Of a stretch of 64,000 nt of DNA, positions 50,764 through 59,560 are shown piece by piece. Source of the DNA: JASLEW01 sp963732005 (GTDB lineage Bacteria > Acidobacteriota > Thermoanaerobaculia > Multivoradales > UBA5704); assembly GCA_963732005.1 (NCBI GenBank), contig CAVSXT010000005.1, positions 1,178,001-1,242,000 of the forward strand. The letters run 5' to 3'. The notes beneath the pieces were generated by a model that ran no database searches, was not told the origin of the DNA, and saw only the letters and a program-made list of their open reading frames with translations. Both the position numbers and the translations under genes were made by a program. Position 1 is the first letter of the stretch. Each line of letters opens with the position of its first letter.

Positions 50764-51984
50764 CTAGACGAGCAAGCGCTCCGTGTTATAAGGCAGGAGG
50801 CGGTAAGTTGACGGTGTCTCGCGACGAAGCGGCGAGAGTAGCCATTCGAGGGCGATGAGGCGTCGGTCCCCCACATCGTTCTCCTGATAGTAAAGGAATG
50901 CGGATGAGGGTGGATCGGCAAGGTGTGCGAGGTCCCGTCGCAGGTCATCGACCGTCTCGACCGTGGGCCTGAAAGGTAGGACTCTCAGAAACGAGCGGGG
51001 CCCCCCGCGGGCTTTCTGTATCTCGAAGTCCCCCAAACGGTGCTGTGGATGAAGCTCGTACCCCTGCCGCGCGAGATCGGTCTGGAGAAATCGCAAAAGA
51101 TCGATAAGGCGGTGCTGTACGAGGCGTGCGCGCAACTCGGCGATCCGATCAAGCAGCCGGAGAGTGGCCATACCGGCAAGGGTGCTCGCGGCGCCGCTGC
51201 CAGTAAAATCTTTGGAAGTGAGAGGAAGAACCTGATCCTCGTGCAGCCGCGAGATGAGATCTTCGTCCGCTCCAGCGCTCCCGGGCCAGAGCACCGCGAG
51301 CAGACCAATGCTGGAAAGCGTGGCAAACTGAATCTCGCGGAGAATCCACTGGGAATTGCGAAAATTAGGTGACGCGAGTAGCAGCACGAGATCGGCGTCG
51401 TTCATCCACCAGAACAGCTCGCGCTGGAAGTGCTTGCCAGGGGGGATGGACGAATCGTCCAGGAAGACCTCGAAGCCCTTAGCGAACAACAGGTCGCGGA
51501 GTGCGTGCGCCGCACCGAAGCTGTCTTCGCGCTTATAGCTGATGAAGATCTTGCGGCTGGTGCGGGCGAGCCAGATCTGGGCCAGCACCTCGTCGACGAG
51601 AGCCTTGTAGTTGCCCATCCCCAGAGCAAACGCGTTCAGCGGTTGAAGGATCGCGGGCAGCTTGTTGGCGGCATCCTTGGTTGAGTCGAGGACTGGGATG
51701 ACCGGGATCTCTTCCTCAAGGTATTTCCGCAACGACCGCAAGTCCTGCGCCTCGGGGGCGAACGAACCGTCCGCAAAGTAGAGCACGAGGCAGTGGGGCG
51801 GAATCGGGTCGGGGTCCGTCTCAAGGAGTGGGATCTGCCCGGGGTCGATTCCGAGCCTCTCGAGCTGACGCTGTAGTTCTTGATGGAAGCCGTCCCGCCA
51901 CGACCCAAGGCCGTTGCTGAACAGCCGGATGGACACTATTGCCCCGCTGAGGCGTCTGGCGACACCTGCCGGCGATTGACCCAC
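50764..51984 (-). CDS. TIR-domain protein, first gene of the island
   Basis: The 406-residue protein has an N-terminal alpha/beta domain (about 17-125: VSIRLFSNG, CLVLYFADGS, IPVIPVLD) that resembles a second, degenerate TIR or flavodoxin-like fold. A canonical TIR domain follows at about 143-270: RKIFISYKREDS, GFEVFLDDSSIPPGKHF, ADLVLLLASPNF and QWILREIQFA with W213-x3-E217 at the NADase position. The C-terminal 130 residues are unassigned. TIR domains of bacterial defence systems hydrolyse or cyclise NAD. The start may be GTG 51984 or GTG 51936; neither has a clear ribosome site. It leads the five-gene operon. Confidence 0.8.
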   Translation of the reverse strand: MGQSPAGVARRLSGAIVSIRLFSNGLGSWRDGFHQELQRQLERLGIDPGQIPLLETDPDPIPPHCLVLYFADGSFAPEAQDLRSLRKYLEEEIPVIPVLDSTKDAANKLPAILQPLNAFALGMGNYKALVDEVLAQIWLARTSRKIFISYKREDSFGAAHALRDLLFAKGFEVFLDDSSIPPGKHFQRELFWWMNDADLVLLLASPNFRNSQWILREIQFATLSSIGLLAVLWPGSAGADEDLISRLHEDQVLPLTSKDFTGSGAASTLAGMATLRLLDRIAELRARLVQHRLIDLLRFLQTDLARQGYELHPQHRLGDFEIQKARGGPRSFLRVLPFRPTVETVDDLRRDLAHLADPPSSAFLYYQENDVGDRRLIALEWLLSPLRRETPSTYRLLPYNTERLLV

Positions 51985-52082
51985 CTGGCCCCAAGGTGCA
52001 TCGCCCGACAGCCTAGAACCGTGAACACTTGGCGGTCAAGTTGAAAGATCGCCATTTGTCGATATTGGCGCACTGCACATTC

Positions 52083-52102
52083 ACTATAGTACCTAACTTA
52101 GG
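52083..52102. promoter_or_regulatory. Adjacent palindromes ACTATAGT and CCTAACTTAGG upstream of the island
   Basis: Two short perfect palindromes lie one base apart, 99 bases upstream of the first TIR gene, in the AT-rich gap between the island and the MurD2-like gene. The first contains TATAGT, which reads as a -10 on the minus strand, but no -35 is apparent. They could form the operator-promoter of the island. Confidence 0.4.
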
Positions 52103-52147
52103 CCTCGATTGGTGGCGCGGCCGCCAACAGGGCCGGCCCACGGGTCC

Positions 52148-53524
52148 CTACCGCTCTTGGCGCGGCACCAAAGCCGTAACCAGGGCGCGGAAGCAGTCGC
52201 CCCGCTCCTCGAAGTTGCGGAAGGCGCCGTAGCTCGGGGAGCCGGGGGAGAGCAGGCAGATGCGGCCCGGCGCGGTCACCGCCGCGGCGTGCGCCACCGC
52301 GGCGGCGAGATCGGCGGCGTGGTGGATCGCCGGCCTGCCCGGCGGGCAGCCGGCGCGGATGGCGGCGGCAACCGCCGTCCCTCCCGGCGGCAGGGTGATG
52401 ACCGTGCGCACCTGGCCGCCGGCCAGCGCCCGGGCGAGGACGGCGAAGTCGAAGCCGCGGTCGGCGCCGCCCGCGATCAGCGTGTCCACCTCGCCGGCGA
52501 AGGCTTCGAGGGCGGCCACCGTTGCCTGTGGGGCGGTCGAGATCGAGTCGTCGACCCAACGGATGCCGGCGTGCTCGCCGACCGGCTCGAGGCGGTGGGG
52601 CAGGCCGGCGAAGTCGGCGAGCACGCGCTCGAGGTGCTCCGGAGCGGCGCCCAGGGGACGGGTGGCCGCCAGCGCCGCCACCGCGTTGATCCGGTTGTGG
52701 CGCCCGCGCAGGCGGACCTCGCGGTCGGAGAACAGGCGCCGCTCGCCGTCTCGGAACCAGCCGTCGTCGCCGTAGTGCAGGCCGCCAGGGTCCTGGAACG
52801 GCTGCTGGCGCGCCGGCCCCAGGGGCAGCCGGGAGACCAGCTCCGGATCGGCCGCGGAATAGAGCGTCAGGTCGCCGGGGAGCTGGCGCTGCGCCAGCCG
52901 CAGCTTGGCCGCGAAGTAGGCGTCCGCGCCACCGTGCCAGTCCATGTGCTCGGGGAACAGGCTGAGCAGGACCGCGATGGTGGGGCCCGTGGTCAGATCC
53001 GAGCACTGGTAGCTCGACAGCTCGAGGACGCCGGCGGCGCCGGCGGTGAGCGCCTGATCGAGGACGTCCAGGCAGGGCGTGCCGATGTTGCCGGCCAGCA
53101 CCGCCGGCCGGCCGGCCGCGCGCAGCAGGCGCCAGGCCAGGGTGGCGGTGGTCGACTTGCCCTTGCTGCCGGTGATCGCGAGGACCGGCAGCCCGGCGGC
53201 TCTCATCGCCGCGATGAACAGCTCGGTGGTGGTGGTCACCGCGATGCCGCGCGCCGCCGCCGTCGCCAGCAGCGGATGGGTGAGGCGGATCCCCGGCGAG
53301 CGGACCAGGAGGTCGACCTCGGCCAGGGCCGCGGTCATCGCCTCGCCGGTCACCACGCGCAGGGTGTCGGGCACCGTCCCCGGCGGCGGCTCGCGGTCGG
53401 CGAGGACCAGCGGCGGCGGGGCGCCGCGGCGCGCCAGGGTCTCCCAGGTGGAGCGGCCCTCGGCGCCGGCGCCGAAGACGCCCACCCGCCGCTCAGCGAG
53501 CGTCGAGATAGTCGGCGAGCGCAT
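52148..53524 (-). CDS. murD2: MurD-family ligase, probable MurD2 partner of MurL
   Basis: The 458-residue protein is a Mur ligase: GVFGAGAEGRSTW at the N-domain, the ATP loop ITGSKGKSTT (G119-T125), LSSYQC, FPEHMDWHGG, HNRINAVAAL, and WVDDSISTAPQATVAALEAF. MurD normally adds D-Glu to UDP-MurNAc-L-Ala. Next to a MurL-like gene it more likely adds L-Glu, as the MurD2 protein of Xanthomonas does, with MurL then epimerising it. It overlaps the upstream gene by 32 bases. Sequence alone cannot separate MurD from MurD2, so the symbol rests on context. Confidence 0.75.
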   Translation of the reverse strand: MRSPTISTLAERRVGVFGAGAEGRSTWETLARRGAPPPLVLADREPPPGTVPDTLRVVTGEAMTAALAEVDLLVRSPGIRLTHPLLATAAARGIAVTTTTELFIAAMRAAGLPVLAITGSKGKSTTATLAWRLLRAAGRPAVLAGNIGTPCLDVLDQALTAGAAGVLELSSYQCSDLTTGPTIAVLLSLFPEHMDWHGGADAYFAAKLRLAQRQLPGDLTLYSAADPELVSRLPLGPARQQPFQDPGGLHYGDDGWFRDGERRLFSDREVRLRGRHNRINAVAALAATRPLGAAPEHLERVLADFAGLPHRLEPVGEHAGIRWVDDSISTAPQATVAALEAFAGEVDTLIAGGADRGFDFAVLARALAGGQVRTVITLPPGGTAVAAAIRAGCPPGRPAIHHAADLAAAVAHAAAVTAPGRICLLSPGSPSYGAFRNFEERGDCFRALVTALVPRQER

Positions 53525-54968
53525 CGCGCCAGCGGGTGGGGAGGCGGTGGACGGGGCTCGGGGCGAACTCGCGGCGGACCTGCTCCTCCGGATCTTCGAG
53601 GGAGGGGGCGACGGTGTCGCGGAACCAGCGTAGCGCCGGCAGCGTCGAATCGGGATCGCGCCGGCAGGAGAGCCACAGGGCGGCGGCGACCTCGCCGGGG
53701 GTGCCGACGCAATCCCAAGGCTTGTGGTCGCCGAGGCCGAGCAGGGTGCGCACCACCGGCAGGTTCTCGGGCGCGGCCAGCGGGCTGGTGCCGAAGACCG
53801 CCGCCACCCCCTCGGCGTCGAGCCAGGGCGTGAGCACGATGGCGGCGAAGACGCACTTGGCGCAGCGGCCGCACCAGCGGCCGGCGGCGCCGCCGCCCTG
53901 CTGGCGGAAGTTGGTGTTGCAGGAGGTCACGGCGCCGAACCAGGCGGGATAGGCGGCGAAGAGGCTGGCGATGCGCAGCTCGCCGAATGGCCGCAACAGG
54001 CTGAAGTAGACCGGAACGCGGCCGAGGTGGCGGCGCTGCCAGGCCTGGAACAGCTCCTCGAAGCGCAGGCTCTTGCTCCACTGGTGGTTGACCTCGACGC
54101 CGCCGGCGACAAGGTTGCCGGCGGAGGCGCTGCGCTCGTTGGCGGCGATGACCTCGCCGAAGCCGCCGGTCACCGCGACCAGCTGGGAGGCGAAGGCGAG
54201 GATGGCGGAGAAGGGCACGTGGCCGTTGTAGGCGCCGGCGGCGTTGAGCTCGAACAGCCGCGGATCCAGCCGGCGCACCACCCGCAGCCCGTTCCCGTCG
54301 CGGTCGGGGGCCAGCCGCCAGTCGTTGCCGGCGGGCACCATGGTGAGCGGGGTCGGGGCGCCGGCGGCGGCTCCGGCACCGGGTGCAGCGGCGCCGGTGG
54401 TCGCGCCGGCAGCCGTCGCCCGGACGATCTCCCAGGCCACCACCGAGTCCTTGCCGCCTCCGGCTAGCACCAGGGATGGTCCGGTGGCTTCGTGGGCGGC
54501 GGTGGCGGCGGAGGTGGCGGCGCCAGTGGTGGAGGTTGCAGTGGCGGCGGTTGAGGAGGCGGCAGCGGCAGTGGTTGTGGTGGCGGCCTGGGCCGCCTCG
54601 CCGCGGCCGGGGAAGCGCGCCCTGCCGGCTGGGTCGAGGCCGTTGCGGTAATAGAGCTCGCCGAGCCCGGAGTCATAGACCTCGGACCAGAACGCTGCGT
54701 CGGCGGCGCTCAGGGCGTCCTGCTCGAGCTCGATGCGGGCCGGGCAGCAGGTCTTCCAGTAGGAGACCCCGGCGATGAGGTGCAGCCCCGCCAGCGCCGC
54801 AGCCACGTCGGCCGGATCGGCGGCGGAGCTGTCCAGGTCCACCGGTAGCTCGAAGGTCTCCTCGAAAACCACCTCTCGGCCGCCCCCGAGCAGCCGATAG
54901 CCGAGCCGCACCGTGCGCCCGGCGAGCTTGCGGGTGGTGAAGACGAAGGTGTCGAAGGGAAGGGGCAT
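53493..54968 (-). CDS. murL: MurL-like UDP-MurNAc-L-Ala-L-Glu epimerase
   Basis: The 491-residue protein has the features I associate with MurL: VLAGGGKDSVVAWEI (a PP-loop-like ATP site), IAANERSASAGNLVAGGVEVNHQWSKS, read in parts, and GRWCGRCAKCVFAAIVL with paired cysteines, followed by GDHKPWDCVG. MurL inverts the terminal L-Glu of UDP-MurNAc-L-Ala-L-Glu to D-Glu, replacing glutamate racemase. A Thr/Ala/Ser-rich insert of about 40 residues (54450-54575) interrupts the N-terminal part just before the ATP loop. The pairing with a MurD-type ligase supports the call. The start is ATG 54968; TAGAAT lies 36 bases upstream. Confidence 0.75.
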   Translation of the reverse strand: MPLPFDTFVFTTRKLAGRTVRLGYRLLGGGREVVFEETFELPVDLDSSAADPADVAAALAGLHLIAGVSYWKTCCPARIELEQDALSAADAAFWSEVYDSGLGELYYRNGLDPAGRARFPGRGEAAQAATTTTAAAASSTAATATSTTGAATSAATAAHEATGPSLVLAGGGKDSVVAWEIVRATAAGATTGAAAPGAGAAAGAPTPLTMVPAGNDWRLAPDRDGNGLRVVRRLDPRLFELNAAGAYNGHVPFSAILAFASQLVAVTGGFGEVIAANERSASAGNLVAGGVEVNHQWSKSLRFEELFQAWQRRHLGRVPVYFSLLRPFGELRIASLFAAYPAWFGAVTSCNTNFRQQGGGAAGRWCGRCAKCVFAAIVLTPWLDAEGVAAVFGTSPLAAPENLPVVRTLLGLGDHKPWDCVGTPGEVAAALWLSCRRDPDSTLPALRWFRDTVAPSLEDPEEQVRREFAPSPVHRLPTRWRDALADYLDAR

Positions 54969-55208
54969 GGAGGGCCGGCGGCGGGCGCCGGTCCGGCTAT
55001 TCTAACTGCCCCCCGGAAGGGGCGATTCCCGGGCTGGTGCCGACCTGCTGGCGTCCGTCTCGCTCGATGAGCGTCCCGCAAGCGCCTGGTCAGCCAGGAA
55101 GGGCGTGTGGGGGCGCGAGTGTGGCGGCCGCCCTCGGCGCGAGCGCGGCGGCCTCGTTTGGCGCGGGTGCGATAGACTGCGGCGGGTTTTTTCGGGGAGG
55201 GGCAGGTC

Positions 55209-56384
<1,176 letters not shown>

Positions 56385-56386
56385 CC

Positions 56387-57265
56387 ATGGCGATCTGGGT
56401 GGACAAGGAGACGCGCCTGGTGGTGCAGGGCATCACCGGCAAGGAGGGCACCTTCCACGCCCTGGCCTGCCGCGAGTACGGCACCCGAGTGGTGGCCGGC
56501 GTGACGCCGGGCAAGGGGGGCGGCGACGTCGAGGGCATCCCGGTCTTCGACTCGGTCGCCGAGGCGCGGGCGGCCACCGGCTGCAACGCTGCGATGATCT
56601 TCGTGCCGCCACCGTTTGCCGGCGACGCCGTCATGGAATCGGCGGCGGCGGGGGTCGAGCTGACGATCTGCATCACCGAGGGGATCCCGGTCGCGGACAT
56701 GCTGCGGGTGAAGACGTTCCTGGTCGATCATCCCACCCGCCTGATCGGACCCAACTGCCCGGGGGTGATCTCGCCGGGGATGGCCAAGATCGGCATCATG
56801 CCGGGGCACATCCACAAGCCCGGCGGCATCGGCGTGATCAGCCGCTCGGGCACCCTGACCTACGAGGCGGTGTGGCAGCTGAGCAATCTGGGCCTCGGTC
56901 AGTCCACCTGCGTCGGCATCGGCGGCGATCCGATCAACGGCACCAACTTCATCGACGTGCTGACCGCCTTCGCCGCCGACCCGGCGACCGAGGGCATCGT
57001 GATGATCGGCGAGATCGGCGGCAGCGCCGAGGAAGAGGCGGCGGCCTGGATCGCCGCCAACTACGACCGGCCGGTGGTCGGGTTCATCGCCGGCCGCACC
57101 GCTCCGCCCGGCCGCCGCATGGGGCACGCTGGCGCCATCGTCGCCGGCGGCCGCGGCACCGCCGCCGAGAAGATGGCGGCGATGCAGGCGGCCGGACTGC
57201 ATGTCGTGGAGTCGCCAGCCAAGCTCGGCGAGACCATGGCGCGAGCGCTGGGCCGCCGCCCTTGA
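56387..57265 (+). CDS. sucD: Succinate-CoA ligase (ADP-forming) alpha subunit
   Basis: The 292-residue subunit carries the CoA-binding VVQGITGKEGTFHALACREYG, read in parts, GPNCPGVISPGMAKIGIMPG, the CTFD-like SRSGTLTYEAVWQL, and the phosphorylated H247 in MGHAGAIVAGGRGTA. It forms the ligase with SucC and is translated from the same message. The stop overlaps the TTG of the next gene. Confidence 0.95.
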   Translation: MAIWVDKETRLVVQGITGKEGTFHALACREYGTRVVAGVTPGKGGGDVEGIPVFDSVAEARAATGCNAAMIFVPPPFAGDAVMESAAAGVELTICITEGIPVADMLRVKTFLVDHPTRLIGPNCPGVISPGMAKIGIMPGHIHKPGGIGVISRSGTLTYEAVWQLSNLGLGQSTCVGIGGDPINGTNFIDVLTAFAADPATEGIVMIGEIGGSAEEEAAAWIAANYDRPVVGFIAGRTAPPGRRMGHAGAIVAGGRGTAAEKMAAMQAAGLHVVESPAKLGETMARALGRRP

Positions 57266-57954
57266 ACGGCCTGGAGCGCTGCCCAGGCAACGGCTGGCTG
57301 GCGCTGCTCGGCGGCGGCGAGTTCAGCTTCGGCGAGACGCTGGCCGCCGATCGCGCCTGGCTCGAGCGTTGCGCGCCGGGAGTCGTCGGCTTCGTGCCGG
57401 CCGCGAGCGGCTCGAACGACTACCCGCGCCATTTCGCCACCTATCTGCAGCACACCTTCGGGCGCGAGGTGGAGACGGTGCCGATCTACCGCGCCCGCGA
57501 CGCGCGGCGCGGGCGCAACGCCGAGCGGCTGGGCGAGGTGGCCGCGGTGTACCTGGGTGGCGGAGTCGCCGATCACCTGCTCGAGGCGCTGGCCGGCTCG
57601 GCGGCGGCGGCGGCGCTCGGCGATCGCCTGGCGAGCGGCGGCATGGTGGTGGCGATCGCCGCCGCCGCCCAGGCCGCCGGCGTCGCGGCGCGCAGCATCG
57701 CGCCGGGGCAGACGCTGGCCGGCTTCGGCTGGCTGCCGGCCGGGGTGGTCGAGCCCAACTTCGATCCCGGGCACGACCGGCGCCTGCGCCGGCTGCTGCG
57801 CTTGCCGGGCGTGCGCTGGGGCCTCGGCCTGCCTGCCGGCTCGGCGGTGCTGCTGGGCCCCGGCGGCGCGGTCGAGATCACCGGCACGATCTTCCGGCTC
57901 GACGGCCCCGACGCCGACCTCGAGGTGCTGGCGGAAAAGGCTGCGGCAGACTAG
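57262..57954 (+). CDS. Peptidase S51/cyanophycinase-like protein lacking the nucleophile Ser
   Basis: The 230-residue protein has the class I amidotransferase-like fold of S51 peptidases: WLALLGGGEFSFGETLAAD, FVPAASGSNDYPRHF, and AAVYLGGGVADHLLEAL. The nucleophile elbow, normally G-x-S-A-G-A, here reads VAIAAAAQAAG, so the catalytic Ser is replaced by Ala. It is therefore probably not an active peptidase and may be a binding or structural protein. The TTG start overlaps the sucD stop, placing it at the end of the sucCD operon. Confidence 0.65.
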   Translation: MNGLERCPGNGWLALLGGGEFSFGETLAADRAWLERCAPGVVGFVPAASGSNDYPRHFATYLQHTFGREVETVPIYRARDARRGRNAERLGEVAAVYLGGGVADHLLEALAGSAAAAALGDRLASGGMVVAIAAAAQAAGVAARSIAPGQTLAGFGWLPAGVVEPNFDPGHDRRLRRLLRLPGVRWGLGLPAGSAVLLGPGGAVEITGTIFRLDGPDADLEVLAEKAAAD

Positions 57955-57998
57955 GACATGCTGCCAGGCCGGCGGGCGGCGGTAGGATCCCGCAGGTC

Positions 57999-58040
57999 GC
58001 CCGGCGGCGTGCCCGGCGGCGTGCCCGGCGGCGAGCCCGG
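57999..58040. repeat. 12-base tandem repeat GCCCGGCGGCGT
   Basis: Three and a half copies lie in the gap between the S51-like gene and ndk. No hairpin with a T-tract follows. Confidence 0.8.
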
Positions 58041-58095
58041 GGGATGACCGCGGGATGAACGGTGGTTGGCGAGCAAAAGGGGAGGGAGACTTGGC

Positions 58096-58518
58096 ATGGA
58101 GATGACGTTGGCGATCCTCAAGCCAGACAGCGTCGCGGCCGGCAATGCGGGCAAGATCCTGGACCACCTGGTGGCGGCCGGTTTCATGTTGCGCGGCGCC
58201 AGGCTGCTGCGGCTGAGCGAGGCGCAGGCGCAGGCGTTCTACGAGGTACACCGGGAGCGGCCGTTCTACGCCGGCCTGGTGCAATTCATGACCAGCGGGC
58301 CGGTGATGCCGCTGGCGCTCGAGCGCGACGACGCGGTGGCGCAGCTGCGCCTGGCGATGGGCGCAACCGACGTGGCCAAGGCGGCGCCGGGCACCGTGCG
58401 AGCGCTGTACGGCACCTCCATCGAGCGCAACGCGATCCATGGCAGCGACTCGCCCGAGAACGCCGCGGCCGAGCTGGCTTTCTTCTTCTCGCGCGCCGAG
58501 CTGCTCGCGGCGCGATGA
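58096..58518 (+). CDS. ndk: Nucleoside diphosphate kinase
   Basis: The 140-residue enzyme starts MEMTLAILKPDSVAAGNAG and has the active-site H115 in ERNAIHGSDSPENAAAE. It balances nucleoside triphosphate pools by phosphate transfer through His. The ATG at 58096 is chosen because AGGGGAGGGAGAC lies just upstream; an upstream GTG adds ten unlikely residues. It is near sucCD, an arrangement that is common because ligase-made nucleoside triphosphates feed this enzyme. Confidence 0.95.
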   Translation: MEMTLAILKPDSVAAGNAGKILDHLVAAGFMLRGARLLRLSEAQAQAFYEVHRERPFYAGLVQFMTSGPVMPLALERDDAVAQLRLAMGATDVAKAAPGTVRALYGTSIERNAIHGSDSPENAAAELAFFFSRAELLAAR

Positions 58519-58529
58519 CCCCCGGGCGC

Positions 58530-58556
58530 CCGGGCGCCGGCGTCACCGGCGCCCGG
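58530..58556 (+). promoter_or_regulatory. 11-base hairpin after ndk without T-tract
   Basis: CCGGGCGCCGG pairs with CCGGCGCCCGG around the loop CGTCA. It lies between the ndk stop and the AAGGAG of the next gene. It may stabilise the ndk message or act as a weak terminator. Confidence 0.65.
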
Positions 58557-58574
58557 CCTCGCAAGGAGTGAGCG

Positions 58575-58901
58575 ATGGTCTATCGAGTCCCGCCGGCGGC
58601 GCCCCGCGACCAGGTCCCGCCCGAGCAGCGCGGCCGGGTGATGGGGATCTACTGCCTGGTCTGCGCGAGCCTCTACCCGCTGCACCGCGCCACCCATACC
58701 GGACGGCCGGTCTATGGCCGCGATCACATCGCCTCGCCCTGTGCCCACGAGGGCGACGCCTTCGCTGCCGGCGAGAGCTGGTGGGAGCCCGGCGTCGAGG
58801 TGCTGCCGGCACCGGTGCCGGCAGCGGGCGCTCCCGCCGGTGGTGCGGCGGCCGGTGGCGCTCCTGCCGCGGCCGCGCCGCCGGCGGCAACGAAGGCCTG
58901 A
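58575..58901 (+). CDS. Small Cys/His protein of unknown function
   Basis: The 108-residue protein starts at ATG with AAGGAG eight bases upstream. The conserved-looking core GIYCLVCASLYPLHRATHTG followed by GRDHIASPCAHEG has a CxxC pair, several His and a late Cys-x-His, compatible with a small zinc-binding fold. The last 35 residues are a Pro/Ala/Gly-rich tail. It has no signal peptide. The neighbours are ndk and a uracil-DNA glycosylase; no function can be assigned. Confidence 0.65.
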   Translation: MVYRVPPAAPRDQVPPEQRGRVMGIYCLVCASLYPLHRATHTGRPVYGRDHIASPCAHEGDAFAAGESWWEPGVEVLPAPVPAAGAPAGGAAAGGAPAAAAPPAATKA

Positions 58902-58915
58902 GCGGCGGCTCTCGC

Positions 58916-59560
58916 TTGGCTGCCGCGCGCCGCGCTCGCCGCTTCGACTGGGCGGCGCTCGACCGGCACCTGGCCGAGGTCCGCGGCTGCCGGATCTGCC
59001 CGCGGGTCGAGCCGTCGCCGGTCACCTTCCGGCCGGAGTCGCCGCCGCGCATCATCCTGGTCGGGCAGGCGCCGGGGCCGCGCGAGGCGGCGCGCGGCCG
59101 GCCCTTCGCCTTCACCGCCGGTGCCCGGATGTTCGCCTGGTTCGCCCGGTTGGGGGCGCCGGAGGCCGACTTTCGGAAGAAGGTCTACATCGCGGCGGTG
59201 CTGCGGTGCTTCCCCGGCCGCGCGCCCGCCGGCGGCGACCGCGTCCCCGCCGCCGACGAGATCGCCAGCTGCTCGCCCTATCTCGAGCGCGAGCTGCAGC
59301 TGATCCGCCCGGCGACGGTCATCGCCGTCGGGCAGCTGGCGATCGCGCGCTTCCTGCCGGTGCCCGCCCCGCTCGGCGAGCGGGTCGGGCGCGTCTTCTC
59401 GGTCGAGGGCGGCGGCCTGACGTTCGAGGTGGTGCCGCTGCCACACCCCTCGGGCCGCAGCACCTGGCTGGTGCGCCCGGAAAACCAGGCGCGTCTCGAC
59501 CAGGCCCTGGCCGCGCTCGCCGCCACCCGCGGCTGGCGAGAAACCTTCGGCGGCGGCTAG
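58916..59560 (+). CDS. Uracil-DNA glycosylase family protein
   Basis: The 214-residue protein has the family landmarks RGCRICPRVEPSPVTF, ILVGQAPGPREAARGRPF (motif 1), KVYIAAVLRCFPGRAP, VIAVGQLAIARFLP, and VVPLPHPSGRSTW (motif 2). One CxxC-type pair (CRIC) and later cysteines in VLRCF and SCSPYL recall the iron-sulfur UDG families 4 and 5. It would excise uracil or related lesions from DNA. The start is uncertain: TTG 58916 is the earliest candidate after the previous stop, without a clear ribosome site. Confidence 0.8.
   Translation: MAAARRARRFDWAALDRHLAEVRGCRICPRVEPSPVTFRPESPPRIILVGQAPGPREAARGRPFAFTAGARMFAWFARLGAPEADFRKKVYIAAVLRCFPGRAPAGGDRVPAADEIASCSPYLERELQLIRPATVIAVGQLAIARFLPVPAPLGERVGRVFSVEGGGLTFEVVPLPHPSGRSTWLVRPENQARLDQALAALAATRGWRETFGGG

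Noticed and set aside
44661..52110. TTAGGC at both island edges as an attachment-site repeat
   Set aside because: A six-base match is expected by chance and no integrase is present.
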